Counted from the first letter of the stretch, positions 7,936 to 17,965 are shown. The stretch is 33,014 nucleotides of DNA from Alphaproteobacteria bacterium (GCA_947488275.1 CANKZX010000014.1:1-33014), one strand, 5' to 3'. The notes: generated by a model from the sequence alone, not told the origin. Numbers and translations: made by a program.

Positions 7936-9873
7936 TTATAAAATTACGCTTGGTTCGTGATAATAAAGTCCTCTTTTTCGTTTTCGATTAGTTTGATCGT
8001 CCTTACTGTCACTATAACTATCTATTTTCCATTTAAGAATTGTTGATTGTTTTACTTCTAATTCATTACTATCATCACATGAAGTCGATCTTTTTATAGA
8101 AAATTGATCTTCAATAGTTGTATCAATAATGCTTGGTCGGCTGTTTTCATGAATCGTTATGCAGCGTCGTAATGTCAATGGCTTAGCACATTCTTCCAAT
8201 TTTTGTTTGTAAGTAGCAAGGATCTGTTCGCCAAGATCAGTTAATATAGAATGTTCTAAGTACCATGTTATTTCGTCATCAATTTCACTGATTGTAATAG
8301 GCTCCTTATTTCTTATAATAAATGCTTGGTGTAATGGGTGTCCTGTGTATAAATTTTGAGCGTTTGGAATAATTACTCTTATATGAGGAGTCCAGGTTTC
8401 TCGTAACACAGCGTGTTCTTGTGGTAGTTGCAGCAAAAACTGTTCAATTGTCTGTAAAGCGAGTGCTGGAATAAATGTTGCTTTTGGCGGTGTTGCTATA
8501 ATAATGCCTTCAGGAGTAACCGTTGGTGGTTCATACCTACGCACGTCAAGAGGGCCTGCCTTCCGCACAATTTTTTGAAGCCTTACGCCCAGTAATTTGA
8601 TATCTGAAAAATATCCTTCGCTATCTTTTTTATAAAATTCTTTTATTTCATCTATAATTATTTGTCCGTGTTCACGTGCTTCAGTCTTCTGTATTTCATC
8701 CCTCCCTGTCCTTGGATATGACGCACCATTCATGCAGCGGTATGCAAGACCTATCTTATGATTTAATGGTGTAAACATCCCCCCTCCATCCAATTTAAAA
8801 ATCGTATTTCTTAGGAGGGGAGGAACGCTACTAATATCACATAAGGCTAAAACACGATCTTCAGCGATGAATTGAGGCAAGGTTTCCACTAAACCAACGG
8901 AGGCTTGTAGTATAGAATCTCTTTGATCCCAAGCCGTTAAAAAAACGTGATCATATTGAGTCGAATCTATTTCGCTTGTTGCATAGATGATGCTGAATTT
9001 GTTATCTTGTTCTTTTCTAATGCGAGAAACTGTGTGATTTGTTTTTATCTTTATATTTTGAGCATTTTTTAGAAATTTTCTAAGATAAGCATCTCTCTGA
9101 AAGACTTTGCTTGGTCTGTCTTTTTTTGTTATAATACAGCTTGCATGATCGTCCCCATAGTGATCTTTTAAAAAATCTTCTGGGACATCATTTTGGGAAT
9201 CTGAGTATTCACGGGGTATATTTCTGAGTTCATATTTTGATTTTTTGGCCTGTTGATGCGTTTCTTTTTGTTTTTCTGGACTAAGCATTGCATCTTTACC
9301 CAATACAAACAACGTACAATCAGATTCATCTGAATAAAGTTCAGGAAACATTAACGGGTAGAGTTCACCTGTCATTTGACACTCTTTAGCTGTTTCAGTA
9401 TCAGTTGGGTATTCATGTCCATCTATATGAAGCATAGCCGCGGCTTCGAATGTTGATCCACTAATAATACGTTTATTTCTTTCAATGATCGTGATTATGA
9501 CGCGACCGTCAGGGTAATCTTTCGTTATTTTTGATAAGAGTGCTGCCGTAATACACGCCATACCCCCGCCGCCTACAAATGCAATATTAAGCGTAGGCGT
9601 TTGTTTTTTTAACGATTTTCTTGAAGGGAATATAGGACTATGGTGATTAAATTTTTTTGTTCTTTCTCTAGATGATAGACTCTCTTGATCTGTTGCAGAG
9701 CTCTCATTATCAGAAAAGGATGATGTCGATCCTCTTTTCGTTTGCAGCATAAAGCATCTTGTTGATACGGGTGTTAAATTACTGTCTACACTCGATAATT
9801 CCTCTGCACACATTAATGATTTTTCGTATGTAAATAGAGTTATAATAAATAATAAAGGGATGGATATCTTCAC
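7936..9873 (-). CDS. Exported FAD/NAD(P)-binding oxidoreductase-like protein with NLS-like tail
   Basis: 645 residues. An N-terminal signal peptide (KISIPLLFIITLFTYEKSLMCAEE) is followed by a polar Ser-rich linker to about 92. Next comes a Rossmann dinucleotide fold: NIAFVGGGGMACITAALL (about 96-112), then IITIIER with a ribose-binding acid near E131. This resembles FAD-dependent oxidoreductases or amine-oxidase-like flavoproteins, but I recognise no specific enzyme and no substrate motif. The last ~100 residues are polar and include RKRKRG (about 630-635) close to the C-terminus. The start is GTG at 9873, 13 nt after the stop of the histidine kinase gene, so the two are probably cotranscribed; a strong terminator follows. 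A flavoprotein with a Sec-type signal is unusual because flavin is normally loaded in the cytoplasm. Confidence 0.75.
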   Translation of the reverse strand: MKISIPLLFIITLFTYEKSLMCAEELSSVDSNLTPVSTRCFMLQTKRGSTSSFSDNESSATDQESLSSRERTKKFNHHSPIFPSRKSLKKQTPTLNIAFVGGGGMACITAALLSKITKDYPDGRVIITIIERNKRIISGSTFEAAAMLHIDGHEYPTDTETAKECQMTGELYPLMFPELYSDESDCTLFVLGKDAMLSPEKQKETHQQAKKSKYELRNIPREYSDSQNDVPEDFLKDHYGDDHASCIITKKDRPSKVFQRDAYLRKFLKNAQNIKIKTNHTVSRIRKEQDNKFSIIYATSEIDSTQYDHVFLTAWDQRDSILQASVGLVETLPQFIAEDRVLALCDISSVPPLLRNTIFKLDGGGMFTPLNHKIGLAYRCMNGASYPRTGRDEIQKTEAREHGQIIIDEIKEFYKKDSEGYFSDIKLLGVRLQKIVRKAGPLDVRRYEPPTVTPEGIIIATPPKATFIPALALQTIEQFLLQLPQEHAVLRETWTPHIRVIIPNAQNLYTGHPLHQAFIIRNKEPITISEIDDEITWYLEHSILTDLGEQILATYKQKLEECAKPLTLRRCITIHENSRPSIIDTTIEDQFSIKRSTSCDDSNELEVKQSTILKWKIDSYSDSKDDQTNRKRKRGLYYHEPSVIL

Positions 9874-9886
9874 GTGAATTCTCTTG

Positions 9887-11386
9887 TTAAATAAATGTTT
9901 CAGTTGGCAATGAAAATCGAAAAGTTGTTCCTACATCTTCTTGGGATGACATTCGAATTGAACCGCCGTGGTTTTCAATAATTTTTTTACATAAACTAAG
10001 CCCGATTCCGTAGGAGCTTCCTTCTGTACGTTTATGAAATTTCTTAAAAGGTAGAAAAATTTCTTTATGGTATTTTTTTGCAATACCAATACCATTATCT
10101 GTTACGTGAAATTCAATAAATCGATTTTTCTGGTATGCGCAAATGGTGATGATGGGAGGAGTTGTCGTTTTACAAAATTTGATTGAGTTGTTAATAAGAT
10201 TTTGAAAAAGCTGAAGAATCTGAAAGCGATCGGCATAGATATGAGGAAGATCACTGAAATTAACAACTGCCTTTTTTTCCTCAATTTGCGTGAGCAACAT
10301 ATTTAATACATCTATCATTAACTCATTCGTTGAAAATAATGACATTGAATTTGTTCGCAAACCATTTGTTGAATATTTAAGAATCGAATGAATTAATTCA
10401 TCCATTTTTGAGGCGCATTGATGAATGATACGCAAAAAATTACTAATATCCGAGATATCTCCTTGTTCATATTCATCAAGGATGAGTGTTGAAAATGCAC
10501 AAATTGTTCGCAAGGGTTCGCGTAATTCATGGCAACAAATATGTGCAAAGCAATCGAGATCGCTATTTAAATTCTTTAATTTTTCGACAACACTTTCAAG
10601 GTCCGTGTGCTTGATTTGAAGTTGGCGTGCCCTTAAGTCAACTTGTCGTTTTAACTCTCTTGCATGTTTTTTTAAACATTCACGTGCGTTATTGAGTTCA
10701 GTAACATCTCGAATGACACCGACAAGTATTTTGTGACCTGCTAACGTGCGGAAAACCGATTTTTTTGTTGATATGGTTCTCACCCCCATTTTACTTGTAA
10801 ATGTTTCTTCATTTATCGTTGTTTTTTCTGTTTTGAATGTTTTTCGGTCAACTTTGTAGAAAATATCGCTTTCAGTTTTTGGAAAAAAATCAGTGTCACT
10901 TTTACCGAGTATGTGTGTAGCAGGCATGCCTAATGATTCAGAAAAGGCCTGATTGACATACATAAATTGATGCTGATCATTTTTAACGAAAATAGGATCT
11001 GGAGCTGTATTTATGATATTGTTAAGCATCATAATTTCATTATTAGCATTCGTGTTATTAATGAAAAGAAGACCAAATGAATTATCTTCTAACGGAATAA
11101 AAAAATAGATAAAATAGAATATTTCGTTTGTTGATTTTTTTATTTTAATCGTATGTGAAAGTATCGATTTATTTTCTTTAGAATATGTCATATACTCTGT
11201 GATTTTTTCGATACATTCAACATCGATAAAGGCATATAAATTTAAACATTCTGAATGTATTAATGTCTCGAAATGTTGATTTTTATAAAGGATTATTCCT
11301 TCACGATTAATACGAATGAATGGAGATGGAAAATTTTCTCCAAATATGCGCCAGAATTTAGTGTTATAAAGTATGTTTTTATTCAT
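9887..11386 (-). CDS. Soluble PAS-domain sensor histidine kinase
   Basis: 499 residues with no membrane segment. There are two PAS-like domains (about 12-112 and 120-232; the second ends in the typical VGVIRDVTELNNA), then a coiled linker (232-278). A HisKA domain follows with phospho-acceptor near H286 in CCHELREPLRTI, and an HATPase_c domain with N-box NLINNSIKF, G1 DNGIGI, F-box PFKKFHK and G2 GIGLSLCKKI. The H-box resembles the bacteriophytochrome-like SHDLREPLR group. The kinase senses an unknown cytoplasmic cue; no response regulator is adjacent, so the partner is unknown. It heads an apparent operon with the exported flavoprotein gene downstream and is divergent from the first NHL gene across a 238-bp AT-rich gap. 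Confidence 0.9.
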   Translation of the reverse strand: MNKNILYNTKFWRIFGENFPSPFIRINREGIILYKNQHFETLIHSECLNLYAFIDVECIEKITEYMTYSKENKSILSHTIKIKKSTNEIFYFIYFFIPLEDNSFGLLFINNTNANNEIMMLNNIINTAPDPIFVKNDQHQFMYVNQAFSESLGMPATHILGKSDTDFFPKTESDIFYKVDRKTFKTEKTTINEETFTSKMGVRTISTKKSVFRTLAGHKILVGVIRDVTELNNARECLKKHARELKRQVDLRARQLQIKHTDLESVVEKLKNLNSDLDCFAHICCHELREPLRTICAFSTLILDEYEQGDISDISNFLRIIHQCASKMDELIHSILKYSTNGLRTNSMSLFSTNELMIDVLNMLLTQIEEKKAVVNFSDLPHIYADRFQILQLFQNLINNSIKFCKTTTPPIITICAYQKNRFIEFHVTDNGIGIAKKYHKEIFLPFKKFHKRTEGSSYGIGLSLCKKIIENHGGSIRMSSQEDVGTTFRFSLPTETFI

Positions 11387-11556
11387 TTTCTTACTTTTAA
11401 TCTATCAAAATTCTGTTAATATGTGTTTTAAATATTTAAATTAAAGTAAAATTTATGTAGTTAGAAGTAGGAAAATATAATAAAATTCAACTTAAATAAG
11501 GAATTATAAGTGGTTTATTTTTACATTATTTTTAATAAAGGCTAAAGTTTCAAATG

Positions 11557-11589
11557 TTAATAAAATATTAATATTTACATGCTTATAAT
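11557..11589 (+). promoter_or_regulatory. Putative CtrA-box promoter of the first NHL gene
   Basis: Perfect TTAA-N7-TTAA (TTAATAAAATATTAA, 11557-11571), then 12 nt and TATAAT (11584-11589). The box ends 53 nt before the ATG at 11625. The surrounding DNA is very AT-rich, so chance is a real concern for this single site. Confidence 0.55.
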
Positions 11590-11624
11590 TTGAATACGAT
11601 ATTAATGCAATAAACGGTTAATTT

Positions 11625-13703
11625 ATGAATAAAATTATGTTTTTAACATATACGCAAAAAATATACATAACATTTTGCTATGCTTTCTTGCTTTGTATTG
11701 GGGGAATCTCGTGCCATGCTGACGCTATAAATTACGTAACGCCTGTTATTAGCGGCGATATCGATACGCTTGATTGGCCAGAAGACATGGTTCAAGATTC
11801 ATCTGGTAATTTTTATGTTGTTGATACCAATAAACATAAAATTTTAAAAATCACACCAACAGGTGTTGTCACAACATTTGCAGGTACAGGAACGGCTGGC
11901 TTTTTAAATCATACAACGGCAATATCGGCTCAATTCAGAAATCCATCAGGCATTACAATGGATGCCAGTGGACATTTATACATAGCGGATCGTGGTAATC
12001 ATTGCATACGAAAAATTACTGTATCAAATGGCAGTGCAGGGGCTGTTTCAACATTTTCAGGTATGCAAACAGCTGCTTATAACAATACGACCAGTGGTAC
12101 AACATCTCAATTTAATAGTCCGACAGATATCGTATTTTATAATAATTATTTTTATGTAACTGATTTTGGGAACCATGCGATTCGTCAAATCACATCAACA
12201 GGAAGTACGGCAACTGTTTCAGGTGGCATTGGTGCAGGCGGTGTCGATGGGGCAGCTAACATATCAAAACATAACGGGCCTTATCGTTTAGCCATTAATA
12301 AACAGGGTGTGATATATGTCGCTGATTCAACGGGGCACACGATTCGAAAAATAACCTTTACACAAGGGGCGACACCAACCAACGTATTGGTTACAACAAT
12401 TGCTGGTTTAAATGATGATTTGGGCTATAAAGATGGTGTAGCCTCACGTGCACGATTCAATCAACCAACGGGTATTGCCGTTGATGATTTGGGCAATGTT
12501 TTTGTAGCCGATTTAAAAAACAATGCTGTTCGCATGATTACAGCACAAGGTATTGTCCGTACACTGTCGGGTGAAGTTCCATCAACCGATGATAATGGCG
12601 CAACTAATACAATGATAAGATTCAATGCCCCATCTCAATGTTATGTGAATGCACTGGGTGATCTTTACATTACAGAACGTGATGATCATGCCATTCAAAA
12701 AATGTCATTAAAGCCAAATTACTCAGTTCGTACACTAAAAATAAAAGGATCTGCTTTAAATTATCCTCATGATATAACGCAAGATAGCAAAGGTAACTAT
12801 TTTGTTACCAATCGAAATGGGCATCAAATTATAAAAATCACGCCTACGGGTATGGCAAGTGTATTCGCGGGAGCGGGATCAGCTGGTTATCAGGATGGAT
12901 TAGGTACAGCTGCCAGGTTTAATAACCCAACAAGTCTTGTATGTGATAGTGCGGACAATCTTTACGTGGTAGACTTTAATAATAACCGCATTCGCAAAAT
13001 CACACCAGCTGGCGTGGTGAGTACATTTGCAGGCTCTGGCGCTGCTGCGACAACAAATGGAACGGGCGTTGCTGCAGCCTTTAATGCACCCTATTACATT
13101 CGAATGGATAAATCGGGTAATTCTTACGTATCTGAATGGAATGGTCATGTTATTCGTAAAATTACACCGAGTGGCGTTGTTTCAACAATTGCGGGTACTG
13201 TTGGGTCATCTGGTTATGCAAATGGTGTTGGAACAGCAGTAAAATTTAAAAACCCTTCTGGACTGCATGTTGATGATGCGGGAAATGTCTATGTTGCCGA
13301 TTATAGTAATCATGCTATTCGTAAAATTACAACCACAGGTGCAGTTATAACCTTATCGGGTAACAATGCGGCAGGCACAGGTGGTAATGGGGCAGGTACG
13401 ATTGATGGAATGCCATCGATTGCTAAATTTAATGGACCTCATGGTATTACTGTCGATGCTTTAGGTAATGTATTTGTTGTGGAAGTCAATGGTAACCGTG
13501 TCCGTATGATTACACCTGATAATTTCACACGAACAATTGCTGGAAACGGTATAGTAAATCGAATAGATCATGCTTATGGTCCATTTGCTCAGTTTAATGG
13601 ATCAATAGCTGCATTTATCGATAAATCACAAAAACTAATTATCGTTGAACGTAATACAAATGCATTACGAAGTGTTGTATCACGATCAGGAATTGAATGG
13701 TAA
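11625..13703 (+). CDS. Exported NHL-repeat beta-propeller protein, paralogue 1
   Basis: 692 residues: signal peptide (to about residue 34, ending ISCHADA), then twelve NHL repeats of the form FN-x-P-x-G-I-x-x-D-x-x-GN-x-Y-V-A-D-x-x-N-x-x-I-R-K-I-T...V-x-T-x-A-G. Six run up to about residue 355 and six after a connecting SLKPNYSVRTLKI segment, which predicts two six-bladed propellers. Each half opens with a related phrase (WPEDMVQDSSGNFYV and YPHDITQDSKGNYFV), so the protein looks internally duplicated. NHL propellers usually bind protein, carbohydrate or RNA partners; catalysis is not indicated. It is the first of three tandem homologues and ends in a C-terminal Trp, as they do. Likely periplasmic, surface-exposed or secreted; the ligand is unknown. 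Confidence 0.9.
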   Translation: MNKIMFLTYTQKIYITFCYAFLLCIGGISCHADAINYVTPVISGDIDTLDWPEDMVQDSSGNFYVVDTNKHKILKITPTGVVTTFAGTGTAGFLNHTTAISAQFRNPSGITMDASGHLYIADRGNHCIRKITVSNGSAGAVSTFSGMQTAAYNNTTSGTTSQFNSPTDIVFYNNYFYVTDFGNHAIRQITSTGSTATVSGGIGAGGVDGAANISKHNGPYRLAINKQGVIYVADSTGHTIRKITFTQGATPTNVLVTTIAGLNDDLGYKDGVASRARFNQPTGIAVDDLGNVFVADLKNNAVRMITAQGIVRTLSGEVPSTDDNGATNTMIRFNAPSQCYVNALGDLYITERDDHAIQKMSLKPNYSVRTLKIKGSALNYPHDITQDSKGNYFVTNRNGHQIIKITPTGMASVFAGAGSAGYQDGLGTAARFNNPTSLVCDSADNLYVVDFNNNRIRKITPAGVVSTFAGSGAAATTNGTGVAAAFNAPYYIRMDKSGNSYVSEWNGHVIRKITPSGVVSTIAGTVGSSGYANGVGTAVKFKNPSGLHVDDAGNVYVADYSNHAIRKITTTGAVITLSGNNAAGTGGNGAGTIDGMPSIAKFNGPHGITVDALGNVFVVEVNGNRVRMITPDNFTRTIAGNGIVNRIDHAYGPFAQFNGSIAAFIDKSQKLIIVERNTNALRSVVSRSGIEW

Positions 13704-13759
13704 GTAATAAAACGATTTTAGGTGTCATTATTTAAAGGTTTTAAAAGAAGAGATTTCGA

Positions 13760-15805
13760 ATGATTGATCTAACAATAAAGACATACATAAAATCGTTTAT
13801 TGTCATAAGTCTATGTTTTATTGGTATAACGGCAGGTTATACCAGTGATGCTGTGTACGTGACAAATTTTGCTGGTAATGGTGGCACATCGTTACTTGAT
13901 TTTCCTGAAGACATGGTGCAGGACTCGTCAGGTAATTTTTATGTTGCTGATTGGAATAAACATAAAATTTTCAAAATAACCCCCGACGGTACCGTATCAA
14001 CGTTTGCGGGGACAGGGAAGTCGGGATACAAAGATCACAACACTGCAACGTTGGCTCAATTCAGAAATCCGTCAGGCATTACGATGGATGCAAATGGAAA
14101 TCTATATGTTGCAGACAATAGCAATAATTGCATTCGAAAAATTGTTGTAATCAATGGTGCGGCAGGCGCCGTTTCAACGTTTGCTGGCACTGGCAAAAGT
14201 GGTTATAAAAATGGATCAGCGACCACAGCACAATTTTCCGCGCCGGTTAATATTCGAATGCATAATAATTACTTTTATGTGGCTGATTTTGGTAATCATG
14301 CCATCCGACAAATTGCCCCTGATGGAAATGTCACCACCTTATCAGGCGGTATTGGCGCTGGTGTAACAGATGGTGCGGCAAATGTTGCTAAACATAATGG
14401 TCCATATCGACTTGCCCTAAACAAACAGGGCGTGCTTTATGTTGTCAATGTATATGCCAATACTGTTCGGCAAATTTCGTTTACACAAGGTGCCATATCA
14501 ACAAATGTAAATGTAACAACAGTAGGTGGTCTTGGAAATGTATCTGGCTATACAGATGCCACAACCGGTAATAGTGCACGGTTTAATTATCCCCATGGCA
14601 TAACCGTTGACAGTGCAGGAAATCTTTATATTGCTGATTTAGCAAACAATCGTATTCGAATGATTAATACGCAAGGGGTCGTTAGTACGCTTGCTGGTTC
14701 ACTATCTGGCTCCTCAACAAATACAATTGGTGCACTTGCAACATTCAATCAACCTGCGCAGTGTTATTTTGCGCCTGATGGAAACATATATGTTGGTGAA
14801 CGTGGAAATCATATGATTCGCAAATTATCTTTTCAGCCAAATTATGGCATTCAGACATTAGCAACAAAGGGGATATCTTTAAATTGGGCGCATGATATCA
14901 CGAAAGATAGTCAAGGAAATTATTTTGTAGCTAACAGAGGATCTCATCAAATTCTTAAAATCACTTCTGATGGAACGTCAACTGTTTTTGCAGGAACAGG
15001 AAGAGCAGGTTTCTTGGATCATACAGATGGAAAACAAGCCAAATTTAATAATCCTTGTAGTGTTGTGTGTGATCGTGACGATAATGTATACGTGACGGAT
15101 TTGGTCAATAACCGTATTCGTAAAATCACCCCTAATGGATCTGTTACGACCTTTGTAGGGTCGGGGGCAGGGGGTGTTAAAAATGCAATAGGAACAGAAG
15201 CTGCCTTTAATTACCCGTATTATATTCGAATCGATCAATCAGGAAATTTCTATGTATCTGAATGGAGTGGGCATGTTATTCGAAAAATAACACCAAATGG
15301 TCTGGTTACAACACTCGCAGGAATAGCAAATTCATCTGGTTATGCAAATGGGACTGGCGCGGTTGCTCAATTTAAGAATCCTTCTGGACTCCACGTTGAT
15401 AATATTGGAAATATTTACGTTGCAGATGTAGGTAATAAAATGATTCGTAAAATTACGTCAGACGGTCTTGTTTCAACGGTTGCTGGAAGTAATAATAGTG
15501 ATCGCAAAATAGATGGTACACCCGTTGTGACGCGATTTATTAGTCCACATGGTATAGCTGGTGATACGAATGGTAATTTATTCGTGGCCGATCAAAATTA
15601 TATCCGCATGATTGCAAATGATGGTTACACACGTACAATTGCTGGCACAGGGCAGGCGGCAAGAGTTGATGCACTTTTTGGGTTATCTGGACAACTCAAT
15701 AATACAGCTTCGCTTATTGTTAATAAAAAAGGGAAATTAATAACGATCGAAAGAAACAGTAATTCGATTCGACAGTTATCTGTTTTTCCTGGGTATATGT
15801 GGTAA
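13760..15805 (+). CDS. Exported NHL-repeat beta-propeller protein, paralogue 2
   Basis: 681 residues with the same plan as its neighbour: signal peptide (MIDLTIKTYIKSFIVISLCFIGITAGYTS) and two sets of six NHL blades joined by LSFQPNYGIQTL. Blade phrases such as PSGITMDANGNLYVADNSNN and ITPDGTVSTFAGTG are easily seen. The AGAAGAG stretch eight to fourteen bases before the ATG supports the start. It begins 56 nt after the first paralogue's stop with no terminator between, so cotranscription is likely; unlike genes 1 and 3 it has no perfect CtrA box directly upstream. It ends FPGYMW, as paralogue 3 does. Close in sequence to paralogue 3 across the full length, consistent with recent tandem duplication. 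Confidence 0.9.
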   Translation: MIDLTIKTYIKSFIVISLCFIGITAGYTSDAVYVTNFAGNGGTSLLDFPEDMVQDSSGNFYVADWNKHKIFKITPDGTVSTFAGTGKSGYKDHNTATLAQFRNPSGITMDANGNLYVADNSNNCIRKIVVINGAAGAVSTFAGTGKSGYKNGSATTAQFSAPVNIRMHNNYFYVADFGNHAIRQIAPDGNVTTLSGGIGAGVTDGAANVAKHNGPYRLALNKQGVLYVVNVYANTVRQISFTQGAISTNVNVTTVGGLGNVSGYTDATTGNSARFNYPHGITVDSAGNLYIADLANNRIRMINTQGVVSTLAGSLSGSSTNTIGALATFNQPAQCYFAPDGNIYVGERGNHMIRKLSFQPNYGIQTLATKGISLNWAHDITKDSQGNYFVANRGSHQILKITSDGTSTVFAGTGRAGFLDHTDGKQAKFNNPCSVVCDRDDNVYVTDLVNNRIRKITPNGSVTTFVGSGAGGVKNAIGTEAAFNYPYYIRIDQSGNFYVSEWSGHVIRKITPNGLVTTLAGIANSSGYANGTGAVAQFKNPSGLHVDNIGNIYVADVGNKMIRKITSDGLVSTVAGSNNSDRKIDGTPVVTRFISPHGIAGDTNGNLFVADQNYIRMIANDGYTRTIAGTGQAARVDALFGLSGQLNNTASLIVNKKGKLITIERNSNSIRQLSVFPGYMW

Positions 15806-15833
15806 GCAATCTCATTGTAAAAGGTTTTTCATT

Positions 15834-15863
15834 TTAACAGAGTATTAACTTTTTTTTTATACA
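15834..15863 (+). promoter_or_regulatory. Putative CtrA-box promoter of the third NHL gene
   Basis: Perfect TTAA-N7-TTAA (TTAACAGAGTATTAA, 15834-15848), then 9 nt and TATACA (15858-15863). The box ends 48 nt before the ATG at 15897, so paralogue 3 could have its own promoter. Confidence 0.58.
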
Positions 15864-15896
15864 CTGAGCGTAGATTGATGAAAAAAGTTTTTTATT

Positions 15897-17954
15897 ATGC
15901 ATTTATTTACATTTTACACTCATGCCCTATTTAAATTATGCATACAATCAATCATGTTGATTATGATAACGTTTTCTATTTGCAACGCAAGTAGTACAGC
16001 TTATGTAATGCCTTTTGTTGGCGATGGCACAACATCCTTACTTGATTTTCCAGAAGATATGGCGCAAGACGCTTATGGAAACATCTATGTTGCGGATTGG
16101 AATAAACATAAGATTTTAAAAATTACCCCCGATGGCATCGTGTCTACATTTGCTGGAACAGGGACAGCGGGATATGTAAATCACGGGACAGCAACATCGG
16201 CTCAATTCAAAAATCCATCTGGTCTTGCTTTTGATCCAAGTGGAAACTTATATGTTGCTGATGCTAATAATCATTGTATTCGGAAAATAATCGTTGCGAA
16301 TGGAAATGCAGGCGCTGTTTCTACAGTCTTTGGAACAGGAAATCCTGGTTATAAAAATGACGTCAGCACAAACGCACAATTCAATACGCCCGTTAATATC
16401 CGTATTTATAATAATTATTTTTATGTAACTGATTTTGCAAATCATGCCATTCGACAGATTTCACCTGAAGGAAATGTAACAACGGTATCAGGTGGTCTTG
16501 GGGCTGGTACAACCGATGGTACAGCAGCTGTTGCTAAACATAGTAACCCCTACCGTTTAGCGATTGATAAACAGGGCATTATGTATGTTACAGACGTTAA
16601 TTCACATACAATTCGTAAAATTACATTCACACAAGGTGCCACACCAACAAATGTGAATGTGACAACATTCGCAGGTCTGGCTGGTGCTTCAGGGAACGTC
16701 GATAGCGCAACAGGCGGTGCTGCACGATTTAATGCACCTCATGGTATTGCAACAGATGATGCAGGAAACGTTTACGTGTCTGATCTAAGTAATCATATGA
16801 TTCGCCAAATTTCACCACAAGGCGTTGTAAGCACACTTGCAGGATCAACCGTTGGGTCTAATACGAATAGCATTGGAAGTCTTGTTAAATTCAATCAACC
16901 TGCACAATGTTATTGTGCACCTGATGGTAATATGTATATTGGCGAGCGTGGAAATCATGTTATCCGTAAACTATCATTCAAACCTAATTATGCAGTTCAA
17001 ACATTTGCGACAACAGGGGTTGCGTTAAATTATCCACATGGAATCGTGCAAGATAGTAAAGGTACTTATTTTATTGTTAACAGAGGAACACATCAAATAC
17101 TAAAGATGACACCTGATGGTGTTATCAGTCTTTTTGTAGGCACAGGATCAAGTGGTTTTTTAGATAATGCAGATGGGAAGAAAGCACAATTTAATAATCC
17201 TTTCGGCATTGTATGCGATGATAATGACAATCTTTTTGTAACTGATTTAGATAATCAACGTATTCGCAAAATAACACCTGATGGCGTTGTTACTACCTTT
17301 GCTGGCTCTGGCACGAAAGGTAATGTAAATGATACAGGGATAAAAGCTGCCTTTAGCAGCCCACGTCATATTCATCGCGACAAAGCTGGGAATTTGTATG
17401 TATCTGACCGAGATAGCAATGTTATTCGTAAAATAACACCCAATGCTGTTGTGACGACGCTCGCAGGTATACCTGATAATGCTGGTTATGTAAATGGTCC
17501 AGCAGCATCCGCTAAATTTAATAATCCAGGGGCACTTTACCTTGACCAAGCAGGCAATCTTTATGTTGTTGAATATAATAATAATACCGTTCGTAAAATT
17601 GCCGTCGATGGTACAGTTTCAACACTAACAGGTGGTAATGGGGCTGGTACGACTGATGGCATACCATCTGTTGCTAAATTTAATGGTCCTTTTGGATTGA
17701 CAGGTGATGATGCTGGCAATTTATTTGTTGGTGACACAATAAGTCAAACAATTCGTATGATTACACCTGATGGCTATACGCGCACTATTACTGGCACAAA
17801 AACAGAAGGAAATGCCGATAATATTTTTGGTTTACTTGGCAGTATGTCGAGTCCCTCCAACTTATTAATTGATCAGACGAAGACACTTATTGCCGTTGAA
17901 CGAAACAGTAGTATTATTCGCAAAATCCCTGTATTCCCAGGTTATATGTGGTAA
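15897..17954 (+). CDS. Exported NHL-repeat beta-propeller protein, paralogue 3
   Basis: 685 residues: hydrophobic N-terminus ending SICNASS as signal peptide, then twelve NHL blades in two groups of six with the LSFKPNYAVQTF connector and the C-terminal FPGYMW shared with paralogue 2. The first blade phrase LLDFPEDMAQDAYGNIYVADWNKHKI is nearly the same as in paralogue 2. The start at 15897 gives an N-terminal length like its homologues; Met 22 is another possible start and neither has a good ribosome site. A short out-of-frame reading frame that also looks like a signal peptide overlaps the start (15878-15934). The gene is followed 11 nt after its stop by dispersed repeat B, which could act as its transcription end. 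Confidence 0.88.
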   Translation: MHLFTFYTHALFKLCIQSIMLIMITFSICNASSTAYVMPFVGDGTTSLLDFPEDMAQDAYGNIYVADWNKHKILKITPDGIVSTFAGTGTAGYVNHGTATSAQFKNPSGLAFDPSGNLYVADANNHCIRKIIVANGNAGAVSTVFGTGNPGYKNDVSTNAQFNTPVNIRIYNNYFYVTDFANHAIRQISPEGNVTTVSGGLGAGTTDGTAAVAKHSNPYRLAIDKQGIMYVTDVNSHTIRKITFTQGATPTNVNVTTFAGLAGASGNVDSATGGAARFNAPHGIATDDAGNVYVSDLSNHMIRQISPQGVVSTLAGSTVGSNTNSIGSLVKFNQPAQCYCAPDGNMYIGERGNHVIRKLSFKPNYAVQTFATTGVALNYPHGIVQDSKGTYFIVNRGTHQILKMTPDGVISLFVGTGSSGFLDNADGKKAQFNNPFGIVCDDNDNLFVTDLDNQRIRKITPDGVVTTFAGSGTKGNVNDTGIKAAFSSPRHIHRDKAGNLYVSDRDSNVIRKITPNAVVTTLAGIPDNAGYVNGPAASAKFNNPGALYLDQAGNLYVVEYNNNTVRKIAVDGTVSTLTGGNGAGTTDGIPSVAKFNGPFGLTGDDAGNLFVGDTISQTIRMITPDGYTRTITGTKTEGNADNIFGLLGSMSSPSNLLIDQTKTLIAVERNSSIIRKIPVFPGYMW

Positions 17955-17965
17955 TATAAAAAGCT

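Noticed and set aside
11557-11571. Reading the TTAA box as proof of CtrA control for the first NHL gene alone
   Set aside because: The region is almost only A and T, so this single box could be chance; it is kept only as part of the repeated spacing pattern.
13736-13748. Possible CtrA box before the second NHL gene
   Set aside because: The two TTAA half-sites are spaced by five bases, not seven.
15878-15934. Short reading frame (MKKVFYYAFIYILHSCPI) overlapping the start of the third NHL gene
   Set aside because: It looks like a signal peptide in another frame, but it has no ribosome site and the in-frame start at 15897 gives an N-terminus like its paralogues. It could be a leader peptide or a trace of a frameshift, but evidence is too thin.
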